This document shows, one piece after another, positions 54,112-64,000 of a DNA stretch of 64,000 nt. Source of the stretch: JALOLG01 sp963776935 (GTDB lineage: Bacteria; Actinomycetota; Acidimicrobiia; Acidimicrobiales; Ilumatobacteraceae); NCBI GenBank assembly GCA_963776935.1, contig CAVZOP010000012.1:219829-283828 (forward strand), in the 5' to 3' direction. Under the pieces are notes generated by a model. That model worked only from the letters and a program-made list of their open reading frames with translations. It did not search any database and had not been told where the DNA came from. A program made the translations under genes and the position numbers. Each line of letters opens with the position of its first letter. The first letter of the stretch is position 1.

Positions 54112-55622
54112 TCTCGCTGATCCTCGCCCAGGTCGGCGACTACGTGGCGCCGGACATCGACTGGCACGCGCTCGCCCCCGAGCTGGTGCTGGTCGTGGGG
54201 ATCAACCTCGTGCTGTTCATCGACCTGTGGGTCGACGAGTCGAAGAAGTGGGCGATGGCGACGCTCACCGGGTTCGTGCTGCTCGGCGCCTTCCTGCCGG
54301 TCGTCACGCTCGCCGTCGTCGGCGACGACGTGCGGTCGATGTTCGACGGCAGGTACGTGATCGACGAGTACGCGCTCGTGCTCAAGGCGGTGTTCCTCCT
54401 GACCGCCTACATCGTCGTGTTGATGAGCCAGACCGAGCTCGAAGAGGGCGGCTACTACCAGGGCGAGTTCTACGTGCTGCTGCTCGCCAGCGTGCTCGGC
54501 ATGGTGATGATGACGTCGAGCCGCGACCTCGTCAGCATCTTCGTGGCGCTCGAGCTGCTGTCGATCCCTGCCTACATGCTGGCCGCCTGGCGCAAGCGCG
54601 ATCGCAAGAGCAACGAGGCGGGCGTCAAGTACTACCTGCTCGGTGTGTTCGCTTCGGCCGTGCTGTTGTACGGCATGAGCTTCCTCTACGGCACGACGGG
54701 ATCGACCCGGCTGGTCGACATCGGCGCCGAGCTCGGGGACGAGCTGATGGCGATGCAAGTCCTTGGCATCGTGTTCGTGATCGCCGGCTTCGGCTTCAAG
54801 ATCTCGGCGGTGCCATTCCACACGTGGGCGCCCGACACGTACGAGGGTGCGCCGACCCCGGTCACCGCGTTCTTGTCGGTCGCCGCCAAGGCCGCCGGGT
54901 TCGTCGCGCTGGTGCCGCTCATCTTCGTGGCCTTCCCGGCCGCCGACAGCGTCTACCAACCGTTCATCTGGGTGCTGTCCGCGCTCACGATGACGGTCGG
55001 CAACGTCGTGGCCCTTCGTCAGACCAACATCGTGCGCATGCTCGCCTACTCGAGCGTGGCCCAGGGCGGCTTCATCCTGATGCCGCTCGCCGTCGTCGGC
55101 ACGGGCGACGGCGCCGACGCGGCGCTCAAGGCCGTGGTTTTCTACCTGATCGTCTACGCGTTCATGAACCTCGGCGCGTTCGCCATCGTCATCGCCGTCG
55201 CCCGCAAGACGCGCAGCGGCGACATCAAGTCGTACGGCGGGTTGTTCAGCTACTCGCCAGGCCTCGCCACGCTGATGACGATCTTCCTCGCCTCGCTCGC
55301 CGGCATCCCGCCGTTGGGCGGCTTCTGGGCGAAGTTCAACGTGTTCAGGGCGATGCTCGACGCCGGCGGGTGGGCCGCTGTTTCGCTGGCGGTCGTCGGC
55401 GCCGTCAACTCGGTGATCGCGGTCGGCTACTACATGGGTGTGACGCGTGAGATGTGGATGCGACCGGTGCCCGACGGCGACACGACGACGATCACCCCGC
55501 CGGCGCCGATCTGGGCGGCCCTCGGCATCACGGCCATCGCCACGGTCGTCCTCGGAGTGTTCCCGGGTCTGGTCCTGCGCTTCGGCGATCTCCAGGACCT
55601 GACCGGTGCCCTCGGCGGCTGA
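54108..55622 (+). CDS. nuoN: NADH-quinone oxidoreductase subunit N (operon 2)
   Basis: 504 residues from GTG. The motifs IFVALELLSIPAYMLAAWRKRD, GVKYYLLGVFASAVLLYG, PFHTWAPDTYEGAPTPVTAFL and NIVRMLAYSSVAQGGFIL are clear and in one frame. This is the last complex I subunit of operon 2; its end overlaps the methyltransferase gene by 17 bases. Confidence 0.95.
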   Translation: MISLILAQVGDYVAPDIDWHALAPELVLVVGINLVLFIDLWVDESKKWAMATLTGFVLLGAFLPVVTLAVVGDDVRSMFDGRYVIDEYALVLKAVFLLTAYIVVLMSQTELEEGGYYQGEFYVLLLASVLGMVMMTSSRDLVSIFVALELLSIPAYMLAAWRKRDRKSNEAGVKYYLLGVFASAVLLYGMSFLYGTTGSTRLVDIGAELGDELMAMQVLGIVFVIAGFGFKISAVPFHTWAPDTYEGAPTPVTAFLSVAAKAAGFVALVPLIFVAFPAADSVYQPFIWVLSALTMTVGNVVALRQTNIVRMLAYSSVAQGGFILMPLAVVGTGDGADAALKAVVFYLIVYAFMNLGAFAIVIAVARKTRSGDIKSYGGLFSYSPGLATLMTIFLASLAGIPPLGGFWAKFNVFRAMLDAGGWAAVSLAVVGAVNSVIAVGYYMGVTREMWMRPVPDGDTTTITPPAPIWAALGITAIATVVLGVFPGLVLRFGDLQDLTGALGG

Positions 55623-56658
55623 CGACATCCGCGCCGCGATCGACGCCGCCGGCGGCGCGATCCCCTTCGACGAGTACATGCGGCTGGCGCTGTACGGCGA
55701 GCACGGCTTCTACGGCGGTGAAGGACGGGCCGGACGTCGCGGCGACTTCATCACCTCACCCGAGATCGGGCCGTTGTTCGGTGCTGTCGTCGCCCGCTTC
55801 CTCGATGCCGAATGGGCGCGTGTCGGCCGGCCGGAGCGATTCACGTTCGTCGACGCCGGTGCCGGCCCGGGCACACTCGCCCGATCGGTGCTTGCCGCTC
55901 GCCCTGGGTGCGGCGACGCGCTGCGCTACATCGCGGTCGAGGTGTCGACGGCGCAACGGGAGCTGCACCCACCGGACGTCGAGTCGGTGGCGACGTTGCC
56001 GGAGGAGGTCACCGCGGGAGTGATCCTCGCCAACGAGCTGCTCGACAACTTGCCGTTCCGGCTCGCCGTGTACGACGGTGGCTGGCGAGAGGCGCTCGTG
56101 TCCACCGGCGCCGGCGGATCGTTCGTCGAGGTGCTCGGTGACCGGCTCACCGCCGGCCGCGGCGCGCTGCCGGAGACCGCCGCCCACGGGGCACGGGCGC
56201 CCCTGCAGGACGCCGCGCACGTGTGGGTCACGTCGGCGCTGGCGGCGGTCGGCGACGGGTGCGTTGTCGCCATCGACTACGGCTCGACAACCGCCGATCT
56301 CGCGGCGCGTCCGTACCGCGAGTGGCTGCGCACGTACCGGCGCAACGAGCGCGGCGAGCACTATCTCCGTGCCGCGGGCACCCAGGACATCACGACCGAG
56401 GTCGCCGTCGACCAGTTGCCGACACCGGCCTCCGTGACCACCCAGGCCGAGTGGTTGCGCACATGGGGGATCGGTGAGCTCGTCGACGATGGTAAACGGA
56501 TCTGGCGCGAGCGGGCGTCGGCACCTGACGTCGCGGCGCTGCGGATGCGGAGTCGGGTCGGCGAGGCGGAAGCGCTCCTCGACCCCGACGGGCTCGGTGC
56601 GTTCGTGGTCCTCCGTTGGGAGGCTGCAACCGATGGTTCAAGTCCGGCCCCGATCTGA
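55606..56658 (+). CDS. SAM-dependent methyltransferase, NDUFAF7/MidA (DUF185) family
   Basis: 350 residues from GTG 55606, which lies inside the last 17 bases of nuoN2. The family signature is clear: PFDEYMRLALYGEHGFY then GRRGDFITSPEIGPLFGAVVARF, followed by the SAM motif FVDAGAGPGTLARSV and ILANELLDNLPFRL. In mitochondria the relative NDUFAF7 dimethylates an Arg of the complex I 49 kDa subunit (NuoD equivalent) and is needed for assembly. The placement at the end of a complex I operon is a strong context match, so a role in maturing NuoD2 is inferred. Confidence 0.88.
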   Translation: MPSAADDIRAAIDAAGGAIPFDEYMRLALYGEHGFYGGEGRAGRRGDFITSPEIGPLFGAVVARFLDAEWARVGRPERFTFVDAGAGPGTLARSVLAARPGCGDALRYIAVEVSTAQRELHPPDVESVATLPEEVTAGVILANELLDNLPFRLAVYDGGWREALVSTGAGGSFVEVLGDRLTAGRGALPETAAHGARAPLQDAAHVWVTSALAAVGDGCVVAIDYGSTTADLAARPYREWLRTYRRNERGEHYLRAAGTQDITTEVAVDQLPTPASVTTQAEWLRTWGIGELVDDGKRIWRERASAPDVAALRMRSRVGEAEALLDPDGLGAFVVLRWEAATDGSSPAPI

Positions 56659-56868
56659 CGATGAAGTCTGGTCAGACACCTTCCCCCAAGGTGTTGGAGA
56701 CCCGTCCTGCGGACGGATCTCCACAGATCCCCTCAACAGGGATGCGGCGTCGATGACGTCGCTGATGTCGGCTCGGCCCACCGGAGGACGGGAACGGTCG
56801 GGCCGAGCCCGACATCATCATCTGGATGGCGGTCCGCGTGAAGAGCCGGACGGTAGCCTGCGGACCCG
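56659..56868 (+). other. Structured region of stem-loops upstream of kup
   Basis: 210 bases without a gene. Four hairpins are visible: 56676-56694 (7 bp, C5 loop), 56697-56721 (11 bp, one mismatch, 3-base loop), 56727-56743 (5 bp) and 56764-56816 (about 15 bp with one bulge). A further GGTCCGC/GCGGACC pair spans 56831-56866, up to the start codon. A TAGCCT box at 56854-56859 lies 9 bases before GTG 56869. It may hold both a terminator for the nuo operon and the promoter of kup. I do not see the conserved parts of a ydaO riboswitch. Confidence 0.5.
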
Positions 56869-58755
56869 GTGACCAGCGACAATCCGCACGCGACCGCACG
56901 ACTGCCGGCTCTGGCGTTCGGAACGCTCGGCATCGTGTACGGCGACATCGGGACCAGCCCGATTTACGCCTTTCGCGAGGCGTTCGACCATTCGGAGCTG
57001 GCGGTCGAACAGTCGACAGCGTTCGGTGTCGCGTCCGTGGTGTTCTGGTCGCTGGTCATCATCATCTCGATCAAGTACCTCGCGCTCGTCATGCGCGCCG
57101 ACAACCGCGGCGAGGGAGGGATCCTGGCGCTCACCGCACTCGTGATGCCGCGCAGTGGAGTGGCGGCCAAGGGAATCACGGCGGGCGTCATCACGCTCGG
57201 CGTGTTCGGCACCTCGCTCCTCTACGGCGACGGGCTCATCACGCCTGCGATCTCGGTGCTCAGCGCCGTCGAGGGATTCGAAGTGGCGACGTCGGCGTTC
57301 GAGGCGTGGATCCTCCCGATCACGATCGCGATCCTCGTCGCCCTGTTCTCCGTGCAACGGCGCGGCACGGCGAAGATCGCCCGCGTCTTCAGCCCGATCA
57401 TGATCCTGTGGTTCACGGTCATCGGCGCCCTCGGACTGCGACAGGTGCTCGAGCATCCGTCCGTCCTCCGGGCGATCTCGCCGAGCTACGGCTTGCAACT
57501 CTTCATCGACCATCCGTGGCGGGCATTTCTCGCCCTCGGCTCGATCTTCCTGGTGGTGACGGGTGGCGAGGCCCTCTACGCCGACATGGGACACTTCGGT
57601 CGCCGCCCGATCCAGATCAGTTGGTACATGGTCGTGCTGCCGGCGCTGCTGCTGAACTACTTCGGGCAGGCGGCGCTGCTCGCCCAGGACCCCGAGAGCG
57701 TCGAGAGCCCGTTCTACAACCTGGCCCCGACCTGGGGCATCACGCCACTCGCGATCCTGGCGACGATGGCGACAGTGATTGCGTCGCAGGCGCTGATCAC
57801 CGGTGCCTACTCGCTCACGACGCAGGCGGTGCAACTCGACTACCTGCCGCGCCTCAAGATCCTCCACACGTCGGCGCACCACATCGGCCAGGTGTACGTG
57901 CCGCTCGTGAACTGGCTGCTGATGATCGGCTGCGTCGGACTCGTCATCGGGTTCCGCACGTCGAGCGCCCTCGCCTCGGCGTACGGCATCGCCGTCACCA
58001 CGACGATGTTGATCACGACGCTGCTCTTCTACCGCGTCGTCCGCGACCGGTGGGGGTGGTCGACGGCGCGCTCGGTCATCACGCTCACACCGCTCATGTT
58101 GGTCGATGGTGCGTTCCTCGCTGCCAACGTGCCGAAGATCCCGACCGGAGGCTGGTTCCCGTTGGCGGTCGGTCTCGGTCTGGTGATCCAGATGACGACG
58201 TGGCGGAAGGGCCGAGAGCTGGTGGCCGCGCGCATCCGTCGCGGCGAGCGGCCGATGGAGGAGGTCGGACGCGAGGCGCTCGATGCCCAGGTTGCACGCG
58301 TGCCGGGCACCGCGGTGTATCTGTTCAAGGACGCCGGGGCCGCTCCGCCGGCGTTGGTGGCGAACCTCGAGCACAACAAGGTGCTGCACGAGACGACGCT
58401 GCTGCTCTCCGTCAGCGTGGCCGAGGTGCCGCGCGTCGAAGCGGAGCAGCGCGTCACCTACACCCCGGTCGGGCCGGGCATCCACCAACTCGAGTTGCTG
58501 TTCGGGTTCATGGACGAGCCCGACGTGCCCGATGCGCTCGCCGCCATGGACGCCATCCCCGGCTTCGAGTTCGATCTCAGCACGACGACGTTCTTCCTCG
58601 GCCGCGAAGCCGTCGGCGCTGGCAAAGTGCCGGGGATGCATCCATGGCGTGAGGAACTGTTCGTGCTCCTCAACCGTGGTGCCGCCAGCGCGTCGCGGTT
58701 CTTCAGCCTGCCGCCCGACCGGGTCTTCGAAGTCGGGACACAGGTCGAGATCTGA
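56869..58755 (+). CDS. kup: Low-affinity potassium transporter Kup
   Basis: 628 residues from GTG. Kup/HAK/KT family: LAFGTLGIVYGDIGTSPIYAF, VFGTSLLYGDGLITPAIS and GGEALYADMGHFGRRPI are the family signatures, in about twelve membrane helices, followed by a C-terminal cytoplasmic domain (about 440-628). It imports K+ with H+. Normal length. Likely subject to c-di-AMP control in principle, since disA is in the same window, but no binding element is seen. A TAGCCT -10 box sits 9 bases upstream. Confidence 0.95.
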   Translation: MTSDNPHATARLPALAFGTLGIVYGDIGTSPIYAFREAFDHSELAVEQSTAFGVASVVFWSLVIIISIKYLALVMRADNRGEGGILALTALVMPRSGVAAKGITAGVITLGVFGTSLLYGDGLITPAISVLSAVEGFEVATSAFEAWILPITIAILVALFSVQRRGTAKIARVFSPIMILWFTVIGALGLRQVLEHPSVLRAISPSYGLQLFIDHPWRAFLALGSIFLVVTGGEALYADMGHFGRRPIQISWYMVVLPALLLNYFGQAALLAQDPESVESPFYNLAPTWGITPLAILATMATVIASQALITGAYSLTTQAVQLDYLPRLKILHTSAHHIGQVYVPLVNWLLMIGCVGLVIGFRTSSALASAYGIAVTTTMLITTLLFYRVVRDRWGWSTARSVITLTPLMLVDGAFLAANVPKIPTGGWFPLAVGLGLVIQMTTWRKGRELVAARIRRGERPMEEVGREALDAQVARVPGTAVYLFKDAGAAPPALVANLEHNKVLHETTLLLSVSVAEVPRVEAEQRVTYTPVGPGIHQLELLFGFMDEPDVPDALAAMDAIPGFEFDLSTTTFFLGREAVGAGKVPGMHPWREELFVLLNRGAASASRFFSLPPDRVFEVGTQVEI

Positions 58756-58773
58756 TTCCCGGCCGGGGCCGGG

Positions 58774-59630
58774 TCAGCCGTAGACGCCGATCACGTCGAT
58801 GATGAAGTGCGTCGATCCGCCGCCGCCGCACGCGACCTTGAGCTGAGCCAGGTCGACCGCCGACACGACGTGATTGGCGACGGTCATGCCGTTGTCGAAC
58901 CAGTTGATGCTCGACACGTTCGGCGTCACGGCGATGTCGGCCGAGAACACGGTGAGGAAGCCGTACCCGAGCGTGTCGGTGACGGTGAGGTTCATCATCA
59001 CGCCGTCGATGTTCTCGATGAAGCCCTCGGCGCCGCTGTCGAGCAGACCGATCGTGCGGACCTGTCCGGTCGCGATCCGGCCGTCGTTGGGGAGGTCGGG
59101 TTGGGCGCCCGGCCGGCTGTCGTAGACGCGGACCGGCTCGAAGAGCAAGGTGAGGGCGCCCGCCGTGCCCGGCCGGGCGAGCAGGGTCGGCCGGGGATCG
59201 GGTCCGATGCTGGGCTGCCAGAGCTCGAGACCCGACGAGCGTTGTAGGCGAGAGTCCCGATCGGGTAAGAGCCGAGCACGGTGTCGCCGGGCGTACCGAC
59301 GAACTGGAGGTGGCCGCCGGCCGACGTCAGCCGCAACGCGACCGGGCCCTGGCCGGGTGGAGCGGCGAAGGGATCGCCGGTGTGCGTGATGCCGGTCACC
59401 GCGTCGGCGGTGTTCTCCATGCCGAGGAGGAGCTCGTCGCCGGTGTCCGCGGCCGCGCTTCTTGTCGTGATGCTGGCCCCGGCGGCGCCGACGGCCGCCG
59501 CGGTGGCGACACGGAACAGGTTGCGACGTGACGACACCGGCTCCGGTTCGGACATCTCCTCCAGCTGAGCACGCACATCGGCCAGCTCGCGCTCGAGCTC
59601 GACAAGGCGGCGGGACAGGTCGTCGGTCAT
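58774..59630 (-). CDS. Exported surface protein with RVYDSRPG domain (frame break)
   Basis: About 285 residues when joined, from ATG 59630 (GGAG upstream). The N-terminus is a Glu/Arg-rich coiled coil (about 1-30), then a twin-arginine-like signal SRRNLFRVATAAAVG (RR at 35-36). The first frame runs to PIGTLAYN, and the second resumes at SSGLELWQPSIGPDPRP; the break is near 59239-59240, one missing base. The C-terminal domain (FEPVRVYDSRPG to STHFIIDVIGVYG) is the repeat found in actinobacterial surface and cell-wall-associated proteins. Anchor or partner unknown. Confidence 0.75.
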
Positions 59631-59751
59631 GGTGGGCTCCCTCGGTGATTCGACCCGGAAAAGAATGACATTCGTGCCGATTCGCCGCGGCACCTTTTCG
59701 TGGACACCATCGGCGAGACCGGTCGGCGGGCCTGCCGATCACCGTCGCGCC

Positions 59752-59757
59752 TAGAGT
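59752..59757 (+). promoter_or_regulatory. Candidate -10 box TAGAGT for acetyl-CoA synthetase
   Basis: TAGAGT fits TANNNT. A start around 59764 would give a leader of about 20 bases containing AAAGGGGG ahead of ATG 59783. Confidence 0.4.
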
Positions 59758-59782
59758 CGGCCCGTCACGGAAAGGGGGCCAC

Positions 59783-61738
<1,956 letters not shown>

Positions 61739-61801
61739 GGCCGGTCGAGCCGTCTGGCCGGGAACGGAACTCCATCCGGGTGTGTCGTATGTGCCTTGTG
61801 T

Positions 61802-63994
61802 ATGGAGACGTTCAAGTTCGGGCCAACCGGCGCCGATGAACGATTCGTGAATGATCCTCTCGACCCTGGTTCGCCGCGTGTCGCTCACGATCCCGTGAAT
61901 GACTCCGGCGCCACGCCGGCGACCACGACGGGTACGGCTCCCGCGCCGGCGCCCGCCGGGTCGAACCCAGATCCCACCGGCTTTCGGTTCAACCTCGACG
62001 ATGCGCTCGCCCGACTCAGTGAACCGCATCAACCGATTCCGCGCTTCAAGTGGTCGGCGGTCACTCCGTCGGAACCGTCGACGACGTCGGGACCGATGCA
62101 CGCCACCACGCTCGCCGGCCCCCAGGCATCCCCACCCCCGCCCCCGGCACCGACGACATCGGGTCGGGGTCGGCCGGCACGATGTTCCCCGATCAGGAGT
62201 CGCGCGTCCGCCCGCTGACCCAACCGACCCTCGACCCGCTCCCCGAGATCCGTGAGGCGACCCCGGTCGGCGGCGGCCCCGACACCGGCAAGTGGTCGAC
62301 GATCCCGGTTCACATCCCGGCGCCCGTCGCGCCCCCGGTTCTCACCGCTGCCCCTGCTGCCGCCCCGCCCACTCCGGCCCCTGCCCTCGCCCCCGTCCTG
62401 GCCGCCGCCCCGGCGCCTGCCTTCGCCCCTGTCGTGGACCCGGCCGCGGCGGCCCGGCCCCGGCCCCTGCCTTCGCCCCTGTCGTGGCTCCGACCGCGGC
62501 CCCGGCCCCTGCCTTCGCCCCTGTCGTGGCTCCGACCGCGGCCCCGGCGGCCTCCGTTCCGATGATCGTCACGGGAAGCGAGGCGTTCGCCGCCGGCGCC
62601 TTCGGCTTCACCCCCGACTCGGACTACGCGCCAGGCCCGGTCGGGCTTCCCGACGCGTCCCACGTCAACGGCGGCGCGCCGCGACTCCCCCAATCCGATC
62701 CGGCCGCCGCACCGCCGATGGCGACGATGGTGTCGTCGACGGCCCTGGCCCACTCCGCCGCGTCCGGGTCGTCGGCGGCCGTGAAGGGCCGCAAGAAGCG
62801 CAAGCGCAACCACCTCGGCAAGGTGATCCTTGTTCTGCTGCTCCTGGCCGGGATCGTCGCCGCGGCGCTCACGTACGGTCGTGACTATCTCTTCCCGGAA
62901 GATTGGAACAAGGACGTGGTGCCGGCCGTCGAGGCGTTGCAGCAGCGCTCCGGCCTCGAGTTCACCGATCCGGTGCCCGTCAACACCCTCCCCGAGGCCG
63001 AGTATGCGGCCAAGGTCGCCGGTTTCGTCTTCGGACCGACGCTCAGCGCCGAATGGCAGTCGTCGATCCCACGCTGGCGGGCACTCGGTCTCGTCGACGG
63101 CGAACCGACCGTCGAGTCGGTGAACGGGATCGTGACGCGTGGATGCCGGCGTTCTACGATCCGGCCGACAAGCAGATCTACCGCAGCGACAGCGGCATCG
63201 ATTCCACCGTCGCCACGGTCTCGATGCGCGATGCCCTGGCCGCCGCCCTGATCGACCAACTGGCCGATGACTCGACTGCTCCCACCCCCGACGCGACCGC
63301 TGCGCCATCCGCCGCCTCGGTGACGAACTCGCTCGCTCAGCTAGCGGTGGACGACTACAGCGCCGAGTTCGTCGCCGGATCGACGACGCCGGATACCGAT
63401 CGATCCGCATTCCTGCCGCTCGCCGTTCCGCTGGCCCATCGCCTGCTCGGCGTCGAGGATCTCGGTGCTCCGATCGTGGACTCGGTCCGTGGCGCGGCCG
63501 ACGCGGCGGCGGATTCCGACGGCGGTTTCGACGTCGACGTCACCGGCGTGCTCGACGTGCCGTGGACCGCGGCACCGGTTCCGGCGCTGGTCACCGGCGA
63601 CACCCAGGATGCCGCTGCCGGCACGGCCGTCGCCCGCGGCAGCGACTTCTGGTACAGCGTGCTGGCGGCGTATCTCCCGGCCGACACGGCGGCGGATGCC
63701 GCCAACTCGATCGGTGCGGACCTGTACACGCCGGCGATCCGCGGTGCCCAGCAATGCGTCTACGGCACGTTCACGGCCACCTCTCCGGAAGCATTCCTCG
63801 TGCTGCAGGTCTCCGCCGCGGCCTGGGCCCAGCTCGCCCCGCCGCAAGCGGGCGCCTCGGCGACGACGCTCGCCGACGGCGTCACGGTGCAGTTGGTCGC
63901 CTGCGACCCCGGCACCGGGCCGAACCCGACCCGCACCCCCGACGTGGCCAGCACCCTGATCGCCCGCCAGATCGCCCGCCTGAATTCTGTCTGA
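61802..63994 (+). CDS. Large Pro/Ala-rich single-pass membrane protein (three frame breaks)
   Basis: About 731 codons when joined. N-terminal part (FVNDPLDPGSPRVAHDP, then Pro/Ala-rich) is cytoplasmic; a basic segment (VKGRKKRKRNHLGK) precedes one membrane helix (about 62818-62877, KVILVLLLLAGIVAAALTY), so the C-terminal 360 residues (EDWNKDVVPAVEALQQRSG onwards) are outside. Breaks lie near 62120-62160 (C-rich run), 62445-62465 (repeat region) and 63135-63136. Each is explained by one base. It resembles proteins with a low-complexity cytoplasmic tail and an outside domain. No family recognised. Stop TGA at 63992-63994. Confidence 0.65.
62416..62550 (+). repeat. Pro/Ala-coding tandem repeat in the last gene
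   Basis: The string CCTGCCTTCGCCCCTGTCG begins at 62416, 62466 and 62508. The second spacing, 42 bases, is a 14-residue unit of PAFAPVVAPTAAPA type; the first, 50 bases, is not a multiple of three, so the frame changes here. Either repeat slippage in the organism or assembly collapse. Confidence 0.6.
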
Positions 63995-64000
63995 TCGGTC

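Noticed and set aside
56659..56868. c-di-AMP (ydaO) riboswitch upstream of kup
   Set aside because: The region is structured, but I cannot find the conserved GGGGAACC and GGGUGAAU-type core, and a promoter-like box lies right before the gene.
56818..58641. A 607-residue minus-strand frame opposite kup
   Set aside because: Composition is His/Arg/Asp-rich with no hydrophobic core or motif; the kup frame on plus is fully conserved.

Overview
The window is high-GC DNA, densely coding, with many GTG starts, ATGA/GTGA/TGATG stop-start overlaps and TANNNT -10 boxes very close to start codons. Together with DisA, RadA, ClpC, a SEC-C type methionine aminopeptidase, menaquinone side-chain enzymes and a split b6-type cytochrome b, this points to an actinobacterium. 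My best guess is the Acidimicrobiia (Ilumatobacter-like), but that is inference and not proven by any single gene. I see no rRNA, tRNA, CRISPR array, insertion sequence or prophage.

Layout. 1-2.5 kb: the end of an amidohydrolase, a TadE-like membrane protein and class II fumarase. 2.5-7.2 kb (minus): two paralogous cupredoxin-like lipoproteins, then radA and disA. 7.3-9.1 kb: a small HTH protein coupled to a SEC-C methionine aminopeptidase, and a VOC protein. 9.3-14.2 kb: a secreted SGNH hydrolase, a lipoprotein, an ECF sigma factor with its coupled membrane protein, and another lipoprotein. 14.2-16.8 kb: clpC (frameshifted). 17-26 kb: respiratory genes, namely polyprenyl diphosphate synthase, a menaquinone-reductase-like flavoprotein, a monoheme cytochrome c, and a plus-strand operon encoding an unknown membrane protein, a ferredoxin, a split cytochrome b, a Rieske protein, a diheme cytochrome c and another unknown membrane protein. 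26-41.2 kb: a complete nuoABCDEFGHIJKLMN (complex I) that continues the bc operon with almost no gaps. 41.2-44.5 kb: acyl-ACP desaturase, threonine dehydratase, 2OG-Fe(II) oxygenase. 44.65-56.7 kb: a second complex I operon, nuoABCDHIJKLMN, without the NADH module (no nuoE, F, G) and ending in an NDUFAF7/MidA-type methyltransferase. 56.9-64 kb: kup, a surface protein, acetyl-CoA synthetase and a large Pro/Ala-rich membrane protein.

The core of the window is a quinone-linked respiratory chain. Fumarase and acetyl-CoA synthetase feed carbon metabolism. The prenyl synthase and the geranylgeranyl-reductase-like enzyme plausibly make and saturate menaquinone. Two complex I variants would reduce quinone, one using NADH and one using an unknown donor. 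The Rieske/cytochrome b/cytochrome c complex would reoxidise the quinol. The ferredoxin inside the bc operon is a candidate donor to the NADH-module-free complex.

At least nine single-base frame breaks interrupt otherwise conserved genes: clpC, nuoL, nuoM and nuoN of operon 1, the 2OG oxygenase, the surface protein, and three in the last gene. Such a density in housekeeping genes suggests residual indel errors in the sequence more than genuine decay, so these genes are annotated across the breaks. The second nuo operon has no breaks. Other points of interest are a G-quadruplex-forming tract at the second nuo promoter, a repeated palindrome family around the 2OG oxygenase, and an IPEHLL-type N-terminal motif shared by two subunits of the bc complex.
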